Assembly (NCBI GenBank): GCA_922989275.2
Contig: OV277861.1
Span: forward strand, 26,442,479 to 26,506,478
DNA: 64,000 nt
Source: Gari tellinella
Lineage: Eukaryota > Mollusca > Bivalvia > Cardiida > Psammobiidae
Direction of reading: 5' to 3'
Of the stretch, positions 55,346 to 64,000 are shown piece by piece. Made by a program: the position numbers and the translations under genes. A model generated the notes under the pieces. That model saw nothing but the letters and a program-made list of their open reading frames with translations, did not search any database and was not told the DNA's origin. Positions within the stretch are counted from its first letter, which is position 1. Each line of letters opens with the position of its first letter.

Positions 55346-55800
55346 AGCTCACCTGAGCTAGCTCATTGTGAGCTTTTGCAATCCTTGAATGTCCGGCGTG
55401 CGTCGTCAACAATTTTAGTGTTTACACTCTAGAGGCCACAATATTTATCCAATCTTTCTCAAACTTGCCCAGATTGTATATTACCACAAGAGCTGGAATA
55501 AGTTTAATTACTGTTGAAGTCGGACTAATAGATCAAGAGTTATCTACCTTTGATTTGCTGAAAATGTCATATTTATTAACAGTGTTTACACTCTAGAGGC
55601 CACAACTTCTATCCAATCTATCTCAAATTTGCTCAGATTGTATATGACCAAACAAGTTTGGATGAGTTTGATAATGGTTGAAATCAGAATAATAGGTCAA
55701 GAGTAATCTACCTTTGAATTGCTGAAAATGCCATATTTAAGGGTGTTTACCCTCTAGCTGCCACACTTTTTATCTAATCCGGTTTAGAAGGGATTCATTT
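55346..55800 (-). mobile_element. Helitron-like repeat, inverted copy
   Basis: On the complement it ends CTAGCTCAGGTGAGCTAAAA (hairpin then CTAA) after 'caaaagctcacaatgagc'. It contains the 'gtggcctctagagtgtaaac' unit at least twice. Compare 47,991-48,578. Confidence 0.6.
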
Positions 55801-56069
55801 TCTAATTGGTCTGAAATATGACTGTTCTATAACACCCCTCTGACCTTGGTGTACACTCTACACTTTTTGCATAAGACAAGCATACTCTCCACGGGCGTAC
55901 TGTTTGTAACAGACAAGTTAACTTGTCAACAGGGTTGATTTGTGGTAATAACATTCATTTGTGAAGTTTGAAGTGACATGCTTGAAGTATAAATTGCAAA
56001 TCAGGATCATAAGGAACATCTTTTGGCTGATATTCTAAATCCAATTTGAATATTATCATGTATAATCGT

Positions 56070-56341
56070 TTAACCCTTTACCCCATAGCCTGTTTCTAGT
56101 TTTGAAGACAGGTGACCACTTAAACTAAAGGACTTAATGCGCCTTTAGGCACGTTCAGCTTTACTTTCAGTCTGCTTTTAAAGCTAGTACTTGCTAGGAT
56201 ATAGAAAATAATTTCCTTACAGTTACTCGGGTACTAAATGTTTATGACTGAACAAAATTCTAATTTAGAACTATTTTCTTTGCTGGAGGAATAAACTGAA
56301 TGTGCTAAAAAGGCGCATCTATATATAGGGGAAAGGGTTAA
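56070..56341. mobile_element. P2 MITE, full length (272 bp)
   Basis: TTAACCCTTTACCCCATAGC at the left and GGGGAAAGGGTTAA at the right. The palindrome is near 56,112-56,176 with a damaged left arm. Confidence 0.7.
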
Positions 56342-57621
56342 TTAAGCCACTGTGTCCTGATCGAGTTATTCAGCCCTGAAGCTCAAAATGGATAAGTTCA
56401 GTTTTTTATTAAAATTAGAACTGATTAAGTCAATTTTTTAGTCATATCAAAGCACATTTTACATAATTATATGATTTAAACAATTTATCATGGTACAAAC
56501 AGTCCTGATCCTGATCAGAGGCAAAACAGTGCAGACACTTAAGGACCCCTCTGATTAGGTTCAAGAGGACAAGTGTACACTCCAGTCCAGAGGTACATTG
56601 TTTGTAACCGACAACAGGAACGTATATTTTTAAAAAATATCTATATACGTTCCTGCCGACAAGTAAAACTTGTCAATAATGTGAAGTATGAATCACAATA
56701 TCTCCATATCAAATAGTTTTTGCCTGAATAAAAAACCTTTCTTTTTTTTAAATTATTTAAGCCCCTAAGTAACTTGGTGTTTGATCTGGATCCACACTGA
56801 ACTGTAAATATAAAATGATGACTTTAAGGGTTTACATGTTGTGATTATGCTGTTGTTAAAATGTGTCTGGTAGTGTTATGTGCTGTAATAACATTTGCAA
56901 ACCCTGTAAATTCTGATCAGATCCCGAGTTACTGGGTGTTTAATAGTGATTGCAAATGAGTTTATTAATGATGTTCAGTTGTGTGAAGAATTTTTATGTT
57001 GTCAATCAAGCTGCTGTTATCATATGTTTGGTGCTGTGACTAACAGTTGCAAACAGTGTAGATTCAGATCAGGTGCCAAATTACTGTTTTGACTTGGATC
57101 CATTCAGAGCTCCAGATAAGGGGAGTATTTGAAATTTTCAAAAACTAAAATCTTTGTATCTGAATCAAATTCTACAATGTCACAATTCATTTGACTCTCT
57201 CATAGAATTTGGTGCTGAAATGGGTGAGAAATGTTGGTTTTGTTAAGTTTACTCCCTCTAATTTTACCTCCAATGAGCAACAACCCCTTTACAATGGCAA
57301 TATTTCATGGCCCCAAAAGAGTGTTGCTTTGCAGTGATTATACTGTATGTCAAAAAGACAGACTTTTAAGGCCTATGTTTTCTCTGCAGGTGTCAATTGA
57401 CCTGTTTATTCTGGATGGGTGACCCCACATACCAGATACAGTTATTACATAATATTACCCAGCTGCACCATGACCTAGAGCAGCAAAGCTAGGGTGACTA
57501 ATTGTGTAATTGTTGTAGAGATAAGATAGTTTCTTATAAGTTATATGAATACCAAGTTTGCAGAAGAGTTACCCTTTACCCACTAGCCTGTTTCTAGTTT
57601 TGAACACAGGTGCATGCCAAC
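56342..57621. other. Repeat-derived sequence without genes
   Basis: It holds worn palindrome-family pieces ('cctgatcagaggc' near 56,510, 'gatcaggtgcc' near 57,066), a small hairpin AGGAACGTATAT..ATATACGTTCCT at 56,618-56,657, and at 57,110-57,260 a block related to 29,728-29,890 ('gctccagataaggggagtat'). Confidence 0.45.
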
Positions 57622-57875
57622 TTAACTCTTTACCCCATAGCCTGTTTTTAGTATTAAAGATAGTTGATTACTTAAGCCTCAAAGCAGGTTGAAGGTAAAA
57701 CAAAATGTGCCTCCAGGCAAATTCTGCTTTACTTTCAGCCTGCTTTATGCTACCACCTGCTAGGATATAGAACATATTTCTTAAAATACATATTCTTAAC
57801 TGTATAAATTGTAACTATTTACTTCATTGGAGGAATAAATAAAAGGCGTAAAAAGGGGTAATGGCATTGGGTTAA
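57622..57875. mobile_element. P2 MITE, full length (254 bp)
   Basis: TTAACTCTTTACCCCATAGC at the left and 'gggtaatggcattgggttaa' at the right. Palindrome AAAGCAGGTTGAAGGTAAAA..TTTCAGCCTGCTTT. Confidence 0.7.
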
Positions 57876-57935
57876 AGCAGGTTGGAAGTAATTTAAAGCA
57901 GAATGTGCTTTGCTTTCTAAATGCTGTAAGCTAAC
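57876..57935. repeat. P2 palindrome fragment
   Basis: AAGCAGGTTGGAAGTAATTT..GCTTTGCTTTCTAAATGC, directly next to the previous copy. Confidence 0.45.
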
Positions 57936-58180
57936 ATCTGCTAGAATAAAGAATATATAAATTATATATATATTTCTTATCATGGTACATATTTACGACA
58001 CTAGACAGTATAAAGTGGAGTTATTTTCTTTTTTTCGAACAGTGAAAGATATTATTTAGCATAAATTTCTTATTTTGCATACATTCATGAAGAAAAATTG
58101 GGAACTTTTCTCTTCAAAGGACTTTCAAAGTGAATAAAAGAATGGCGTTTTAACAAATTAGCCCTGAAATTGGCCGAGTT

Positions 58181-58188
58181 GGCCCGGG
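58181..58188. repeat. 8-bp direct repeat GGCCCGGG, left
   Basis: Abuts the left inverted terminus of 58,189-59,638 and recurs at 59,639-59,646. It is itself palindrome-rich, so the duplication call needs care. Confidence 0.6.
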
Positions 58189-59638
58189 GATTGTAGGAAA
58201 AAATGCCAGAGGTAAATATGCCATTAGAAAACGGAAAATATGCCATAAGTAAAAATGCCAGAGGAAAAAATGCCATAGGTCCATATATTTTTTTTTTAAT
58301 AATTATGTATTTTAATATGATTTATAAGGTTATAAGTACTTATCAAACAACATATTGAGGGTACTAATGAAGTGGTCTTGTAGATTTAACACAAAATGGG
58401 TAGATTTATTTATTGAAAGTAATATTTATATTTAGAAGAGAGTGCCTAGAATCTTTTTATAACACATATATTTGGTTAAATTATATTGTAGAGTATATAA
58501 TATTTTAATATGAATTCATGCTTAACTATCAATGTCAGATCATGATCATGATCCAAACTATAAAACACATTTTTTGATCATGTCACAAAGCCAGCCAGCA
58601 AGTTTAATTTATGGTAAGATTATACCAGACTGCAGGTGTTAATCCCCACTTAATTATGACACTTGACACATAACTCATTCAACCATGAAACTCGTAATGG
58701 ACAGTTCAAATATCTAATTAAGACTAGTCCATTTTTTGATAGTTTAGGGTTGATGTTAACAATATATTGCAAAATAACAAACTGTGCAGAACCTGACTGC
58801 TTTTCTGAAACAGTCTAAATACAGGTCAGATGCCAATTTATTTGTTTTCTTATCTGAATCTACACTGTTTGCAAATGTTATTCCAGTTGTATAGCAAAGC
58901 AATGGTAGATAGGATAGACATCTCCGTGTAGAATAGAGTGTGATCTGGATCCATACTGTTTGCAAATATAACTCTTATGCATGTTTCTCTCAAGACTCCC
59001 TCTCTCTCTTTCTGTCTCTCACAAGGATCTGATCTGAATCCAAACTGTTTGCTAAAACAACTCTAATGTATGTTTCTCTCAAGACTCCCTCTCTTTCTTT
59101 CTGTCTCTCACAAGGATCTGATCTGAATCCAAACTGTTTGCTAAACCAACTCTAATGTATGTTTCTCTCAAGACTCCCTCTCTTTTTTTCTGACTCTCTC
59201 AAGGATCTGATCTGAATCCAAACTGTTTGAAAATAAAACTCCTGCTCTCTGTCCAATTTTATTCTAAATTGCTAACTGATTTTTGAAATGATAAAAAACA
59301 CACGTATTCGTGCCAAACAGTTTGGATCCTGATCCGACACTGACAGTCTACTATGAGCATGTCTTTTTCAAATGGATGATGCATACACTTAATACCAATT
59401 AGTTCCATTTTTATGTTCTTTTATCAAACTTTTTTTTTTAAAGTTTCACTCAATTATCAAAATAAAATATCAATATGTTGCTTCAGAAGTTCTTATAACT
59501 TGATAAAAAATATTATAATACAATAAATTGCATATTTTATTTATAAACCTGTGGCATTTTTTCCTCTGGCATTTTTACCTTTGGCATATTTTCCGTTTTC
59601 TTATGGCATTTTTACCTCTGGCATTTTTTCCACACACC
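58189..59638. mobile_element. 1.45-kb inverted-repeat element with 8-bp duplication
   Basis: About 85-bp terminal inverted repeats made of short ATGCC motifs: GTAGGAAAAAATGCCAGAGG and GAAAACGGAAAATATGCCAT at the left, complementary sequences at 59,550-59,638. GGCCCGGG flanks both sides. Eight-base duplications suit hAT-type elements among others. No transposase; the interior contains 89-bp tandem repeats. Confidence 0.65.
58980..59235. repeat. 89-bp tandem repeat, about three units
   Basis: GTTTCTCTCAAGACTCCCTC starts at 58,983, 59,072 and 59,161, exactly 89 bases apart. Each unit ends in 'ggatctgatctgaatccaaactgtttg', half of the GCAAACAG palindrome family. Confidence 0.85.
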
Positions 59639-59646
59639 GGCCCGGG
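59639..59646. repeat. 8-bp direct repeat GGCCCGGG, right
   Basis: Matches 58,181-58,188. Confidence 0.6.
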
Positions 59647-60015
59647 TCCTGCTTATACAGGTCTGGATTTTGGCCCTCCCTGAGACTGTAAATGAGAGGT
59701 TATGGTCAAAGCGTACCATGGTTAAAACTATTGCATAAGTGTACCATTTTTAGTGGAAGCGTACCATTGTATATAAAAAATTTCAATACGTTTTAAGTGA
59801 TTATTGGTGGCAATTTATCCGTTACACACTGATAATCAGTGTAAAAACACGATTCACATGTATAAATATGCTTTTAAGTAGTTCATCGACCCTGATCATA
59901 ATTATATGCATACTAACCAATAGTTTACGTCTACTTTCCCTAAAGATTTTCCCGTAAAACATTTATTTCACACCTATAAACACTGTAAAAACATGATTTA
60001 CCTTCACAAATATGT

Positions 60016-60353
60016 TATTAAAGAGATTTCCTCAGTCCATTGATGGGGTCAATGTCCCGCCCCCCCCCCCCCCCCTCCCCATTTGTTCTCGATCGCATAC
60101 GTGAAAAAGCATGCAACATAAGCTGCCAGCGGGTATACCAATCTCAGTTTACCTGGTGAGGCCCAGATAAACTCATGCTCTAGAGGCTTTTCAATGATTA
60201 TTTCTAACCAAACTATCAAATATATAGATCAGGTCTCACATGAGATGCTTCAATGACTCTTTGCTACCCGCATGTGCACAAACCCATGCTTTTTGCAAGG
60301 AAATTGTCTGGCAAGGCGTTATGACTGAAAGTTCGTCAGGAAATGTCTTTAAG
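60016..60353. mobile_element. Small inverted-repeat element, copy of 7,401
   Basis: 'ttaaagagatttcctcagtc' + CATTGATGG, a C run (60,059-60,077), 'cagtttacctggtgaggcc', 'gcatgctttttgcaagg'-like block, ending 'tcgtcaggaaatgtctttaa'. Inverted relative to 7,401-7,707. Confidence 0.6.
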
Positions 60354-60569
60354 TAGCTAGAAATTGTTTGGATGCTGATCATATAAATGCTTAAGCTGTC
60401 CAATATTTTATGTAAATTATCTACTTACCTTACTAGAGATTTCCCTGTTACATGTACAGTGTTATTTACATTCATCTCTCACCTATAATCACTGTTAATC
60501 CCAAACTGGTTAAAATAAAATTTATATTTATAAGCAGACAACTCAAACCTTTTTCAAATTTTGGATCCA

Positions 60570-61200
60570 CCATGGATCATCCTGATCAAATCTTTAAAGC
60601 CGCTAAAAACCAGTGAACCACCTTTTCACGGATGCAAGATTTCTTTTCAAGCATTGTGGATCCTTACCAGAAGCGGTTTAAAGCGGCGTCTAATCAGGAT
60701 CCACAATGGTTGACATTAAAATTTTTATTCTATTTGTTTTAGATTTAGAACAGAATACTTTCGTTTTCAAGTAGTTTGGATCCTGATCAACAGCCGCGTA
60801 ACCACTACCTTTTCAGGGATGAAAGATTTACTTTCAAGCATTTTATAAAATTTAGATCCTGATCAGAAGCTGTTTAAAGCGGCGTCTGCTCAGGATTCAC
60901 AATGATTGACACTTAGTTTTAGAACATACAATATTTGCTTAACTGCATTATAAATATTATATATTTAGATTACTTTTTGAACAGTTGGGATCCTGATCAG
61001 AAGCTGTGTAAAATAAAGACTATCTTATGCAAGGATGCAAAATTAAGGGGTCTTCGTACGGTGGCGTATGATCAGGATCCACACAATTGCTGACACTAAT
61101 ATTTATATTTCAAAGATAATGTGGTGCATGGGTGCACAATATACCTTCCTGATCAGAATCAATTTACGGCGACGTCTGGTCGGGATTGACATAATTGTTG
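60570..61200. repeat. Serial palindromes of the GATCCTGATCAG type
   Basis: Several successive blocks pair 'ggatcctgatcagaagc' with 'gcggcgtctgatcaggatcc' and are followed by 'attgttgacactaatattt'. Arms are worn and separated by 15-60 bases. Confidence 0.6.
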
Positions 61201-61425
61201 ACACTAGTATTTAATATTTCGAAAAGCTTTGAGTCTAACTGATCATCCACGGAATTATACACTCACGGAATCGAAACCTCGCACTATATCCCAAATCTCG
61301 TGCGGCGCAAACGAGAGTTCGGGAGACTTGATTAATGTCTAACGGTAGTCAATATGATTAATGTCTGTAAGCATTATTCACGGCTATATATTCCCGTGAT
61401 TTGATAGGAATGTCTACCAACTCGT

Positions 61426-61975
61426 TTAAAGCGACTCGCAACCAGATGGTGCATTAAAAATAGTAATTTGTAAATATGTGTCAAACGCTTATATAAATGG
61501 TAAAGAATTAGTTTAGGATAAGAAATTCTGTTTAAAAAAAATGTATTTCAATAAAAAAAAATATTAGTCTCTGGTGGGATTCGAACCCGGGGCCCGGCAT
61601 TGGCGGACAGAAGGCAAAAATGGGGAAACCGCTTAGACCAATGGACCACGGAACTATCCGTTTATCTCGGATCGATTTAACGTATTTCAATGTGTACATG
61701 TAGCGATCGGAAGTGCATACAACTTCGTAATTCGGCTCGTGTTTATGTCTGACCCCGTATAGAGAAGCAACAACAACAACTATACCGTTAGCTAACGCTA
61801 TGGAAAAACGATGGAAAATATAAAAAAACTAAGATTCGGTGACGATTCTTGAGACGTTTTTTGGACTGATCATATTTATTTAATGTCAAAATCCAAATAA
61901 TGCCACAAATTTGTTTCTATTTGAGTATTTTATTTTATTTTGACAAGAACACCATCCGGTTGCGAGTCCCTTTAA
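61426..61975. mobile_element. TTAA-bounded MITE, copy 2
   Basis: 26-bp inverted termini (TTAAAGCGACTCGCAACCAG at the left) match at 24 of 26 positions. It contains the minus-strand box-B-like GGTTCGAATCCCACC at about 61,575-61,589. Partner of 439-930. Confidence 0.75.
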
Positions 61976-62429
61976 ATCCAATAAAATGTCAATAAATTCA
62001 CGCGACTCTGTAAATTTCCCATCCAAAAATGGCAGACAACGAGGCAAAAAAGTGAAGATGTTGTCACGTGACACATGATCTCGCAAAATTCAACCGCCCC
62101 AAGAGCCCAGACGCTTGTCTATCAAACTTCGCTGAGTTGCGATTCCGTCTTACAAGTATAAAACCGTGGATCATCTACCACAATGGCAAATTTGTTCCTA
62201 ATTACTAAATTTTCAAAGGATTAATATGTTGCGTCTGGTAAGAAATATCCAGGCGTATGTAAAATAAATGACTTGTGATATTTACAGGTAAATAATGTGT
62301 GAAATCAATCAATTATCAACTAATAAGATATGGAAATTTTCCCCAATATAAATCCATTATTTGGTACGCTTCGACCCAAAATGGTACGTTTTGACTCGGT
62401 TCGCTTTTTATCGCTTTGACCATAACCCC

Positions 62430-63590
62430 TGACACTTCAACTTTATACTGCTTTACAATCGTAATCGATTATTACAAGGATAAACATTTTTGCACAGAGT
62501 AGATACAGAGTGTCTACTCCTTGCCCCTGATGATTATCATTATGGATCGATTTAAAATTTTAAGTGTGTGATACAGACCATAAGTCAGGATCCAATATCA
62601 TTTATATTGGTAGGTTTTTTTGTTCTTCAAAAAAATAAACAGACGCTGCGTAAACTATTTTTGGAGGGGAAACCAAACATTAAATCTGATCTTACAGTAC
62701 AATACATCGGATGTGTTATATTACTTACCAAAGAAAGACCAGTGAACTGATCTGATGAGGTTTGCTCTTGTCGCATCATCTCGCATGTTGTTTTGAATCT
62801 TTTCTGTAACAATCCGTCCGTTATAGATCTTTATTTTGTCACTTTTTGCCTTTGAATTTTGCGAGCTGCGAATCCGGAAATGGATTTTTTCAACTGGCTT
62901 CCGGATTTGTATTCCTGCGAATATGAAAACGGGAACCAAAACATTTCGCGCTGTAGCCCAGCTGCTTTCGCGAGTCAGTGCTGAACGGGGAACCAGAAGA
63001 TTTTAAACTACTATGGCGCGTTCACCTCAGCATCTCACCCAGTAGCATCAGCATGAAATGGTCGATTCTTAAATAAGTTCTGCGTAAATCGCACCTGTTT
63101 GTATACGGAGAGGCAAGGAAGAGATGTTAGCCATGAGAACTTTTGAGGAAACTCTCGATTTTTGCAGGTAAATAGAATTGAATTCGTATTGCGATTTTTA
63201 GTTTGTTTATCACCAGTTTCGACGCCATTAAGCGATAAACTCGCCTTATTTTCATTCAACTTTTTAACTTGGTACCAGGGCAGCGATGGGAATAGATCTT
63301 TCCACATAAACGGTTTGGTGAAAAGTAGGATACGCCCAATCTCGGAATTTTCAGATTCAGAATCCGAGTCCAATCGTCCCAAAACTAAATCGGACCGGGT
63401 GAAATCGGCCCAATAATATGCCGGGTCAAATCAATCCGATATTGTTAATTTGTATAGATTCTAGATATTGTCTTCATTAACTGAATCTATTATTGGTTCA
63501 ATTTTTGAAGTTTTGACAGAGAAAATATTGATAAAAGTGTAAACTTGTTTGACTCCTTATCAGATTCAAATGCGATTCGAAACAATATAC
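62430..63590 (-). other. Possible host exon region, unproven
   Basis: This stretch has few repeat marks. On the minus strand an acceptor-like TTTTCATATTCGCAG (ending near 62,914) precedes an open stretch reading IQIRKPVEKIHFRIRSSQNS to NLIRSVHWSFFG, which ends at a strong donor-like TTTG-GTAAGTAAT near 62,730. A 115-codon minus frame lies at 63,035-63,382. None matches a family I recognise. Confidence 0.2.
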
Positions 63591-63599
63591 TGGCTGCGT

Positions 63600-63898
63600 G
63601 GCTTAGTGCAGGGCTTCCATTTTCTTTCTTTCTCTATATACTGCTACACGCCCCTTTCGGGTATTACGAGCAGGGGCACTTTTTAGGGGTCTAATGGGAC
63701 TGTTTTTGTGACCCGGCCGGTCACTTTATCCTGACACCGACGAACCAGTCGTAATGCTAACCCGAAATCCTGAGCGCCAAGGAGGGAAGCCATTACTACC
63801 AATTGTTAACTTAAGTCTTTGGTTTGACCCGGCCGGGTATTGAACCCACAACCTCCCGCACTGCAAGCGGACGCTCTACCACTAAGCCACGCAGCCGG
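63600..63898 (-). mobile_element. tRNA-derived SINE with inverted head copy
   Basis: The complement starts GGCTGCGTGGCTTAGTGGTA (box A) and GGTTGTGGGTTCAATACCC (box B), then a body to a tail seen as 'ttttctttctttct' on the plus strand. At the tail side, 63,592-63,608, a 17-bp inverted copy of the head (GGCTGCGTGGCTTAGTG) is present. Confidence 0.65.
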
Positions 63899-63954
63899 TC
63901 CATTTCCCTGGTCCTCGGGATTTTTTTTCTAAATCTTCGGATTTTTATTCCAAC

Positions 63955-64000
63955 AAATGGAAGCTTAAACAGGCTGAAAATAAAGCAGAATGCGCCTCAT
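63955..64000. repeat. P2 palindrome cut by window end
   Basis: 'aaatggaagcttaaacaggc' then TGAAAATAAAGCAGAATGCG; only the left arm is inside the window. Confidence 0.6.

Larger units (their letters stand above)
59693..62428. mobile_element. 2.7-kb inverted-end element with nested MITEs
   Basis: GGTTATGGTCAAAGCGTACC at the left and the complement of GCTTTGACCATAACC at the right. GTACCATTTT and GAAGCGTACCA recur in both ends. Nested inside are 60,016-60,353, a palindrome-rich block and the TTAA MITE. No transposase. Confidence 0.5.

Noticed and set aside
62030..62056. Short ATG frame MADNEAKK with good start context
   Set aside because: Stops after eight codons, with only a weak GTGAAG donor, and lies inside a repeat-rich element.

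Overview
This window looks like nuclear DNA of a marine invertebrate, most likely a bivalve mollusc. It is AT-rich and almost gene-free, its one convincing host gene is split by an intron, and it is packed with short inverted-repeat elements, tRNA-derived SINEs, LINE, Penelope and mariner remains and long minisatellites. There are no bacterial or phage operons. The taxon is an inference from repeat style; no single sequence proves it.

Layout. 1-4.1 kb: dispersed repeats, including a TTAA-bounded MITE nested in a Helitron-like repeat. 4,132-14,288: one 10.16-kb Foldback-like element, bounded by the same 9-bp direct repeat (CCAATTATC), whose inverted arms are built of 63-bp minisatellite units. 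Its 6.4-kb interior holds SINEs and smaller inverted-repeat elements. 15.8-17.2 kb: a decayed Penelope-like retroelement (RT plus GIY-YIG pieces, minus strand). 17.25-21.56 kb: a second inverted composite, with arms of about 165-bp tandem repeats around the wreck of an uncharacterised protein gene that I read as FEN1/PIN-nuclease-like.

24.0-27.3 kb: the only intact host gene, a two-exon flavin amine oxidase (polyamine oxidase-like) of 481 residues. Exon 1 encodes a signal peptide and joins exon 2 in phase 1 across a transposon-filled 1.81-kb intron. The protein keeps the FAD-binding motifs but lacks the usual active-site lysine. A 56-bp-arm hairpin and a MITE carrying the first AATAAA lie just downstream.

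27.5-45.8 kb: many copies of a TA-flanked MITE (CAGTGGAGAA ends, large central palindrome), other palindromic MITEs, and a tandem segmental duplication in which only the first copy carries a 5'-truncated LINE. 46.0-48.0 kb: a satellite in which the 14-bp palindrome GTTAGCCGGCTAAC recurs with an exact 73-bp step at every second interval. 48.9-50.3 kb: a dead mariner. 50.9-63.5 kb: further inverted-repeat elements, one with an 8-bp GGCCCGGG duplication, and a possible but weak host exon region near 62.7-63.4 kb. The window closes in a SINE and a truncated palindrome.

The main theme is palindromes and inverted tandem arrays. Several families keep arm-to-arm complementarity although the arm sequence differs between copies. 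All repeat boundaries were read by eye, so edges may be off by several bases except where a terminal duplication fixes them.
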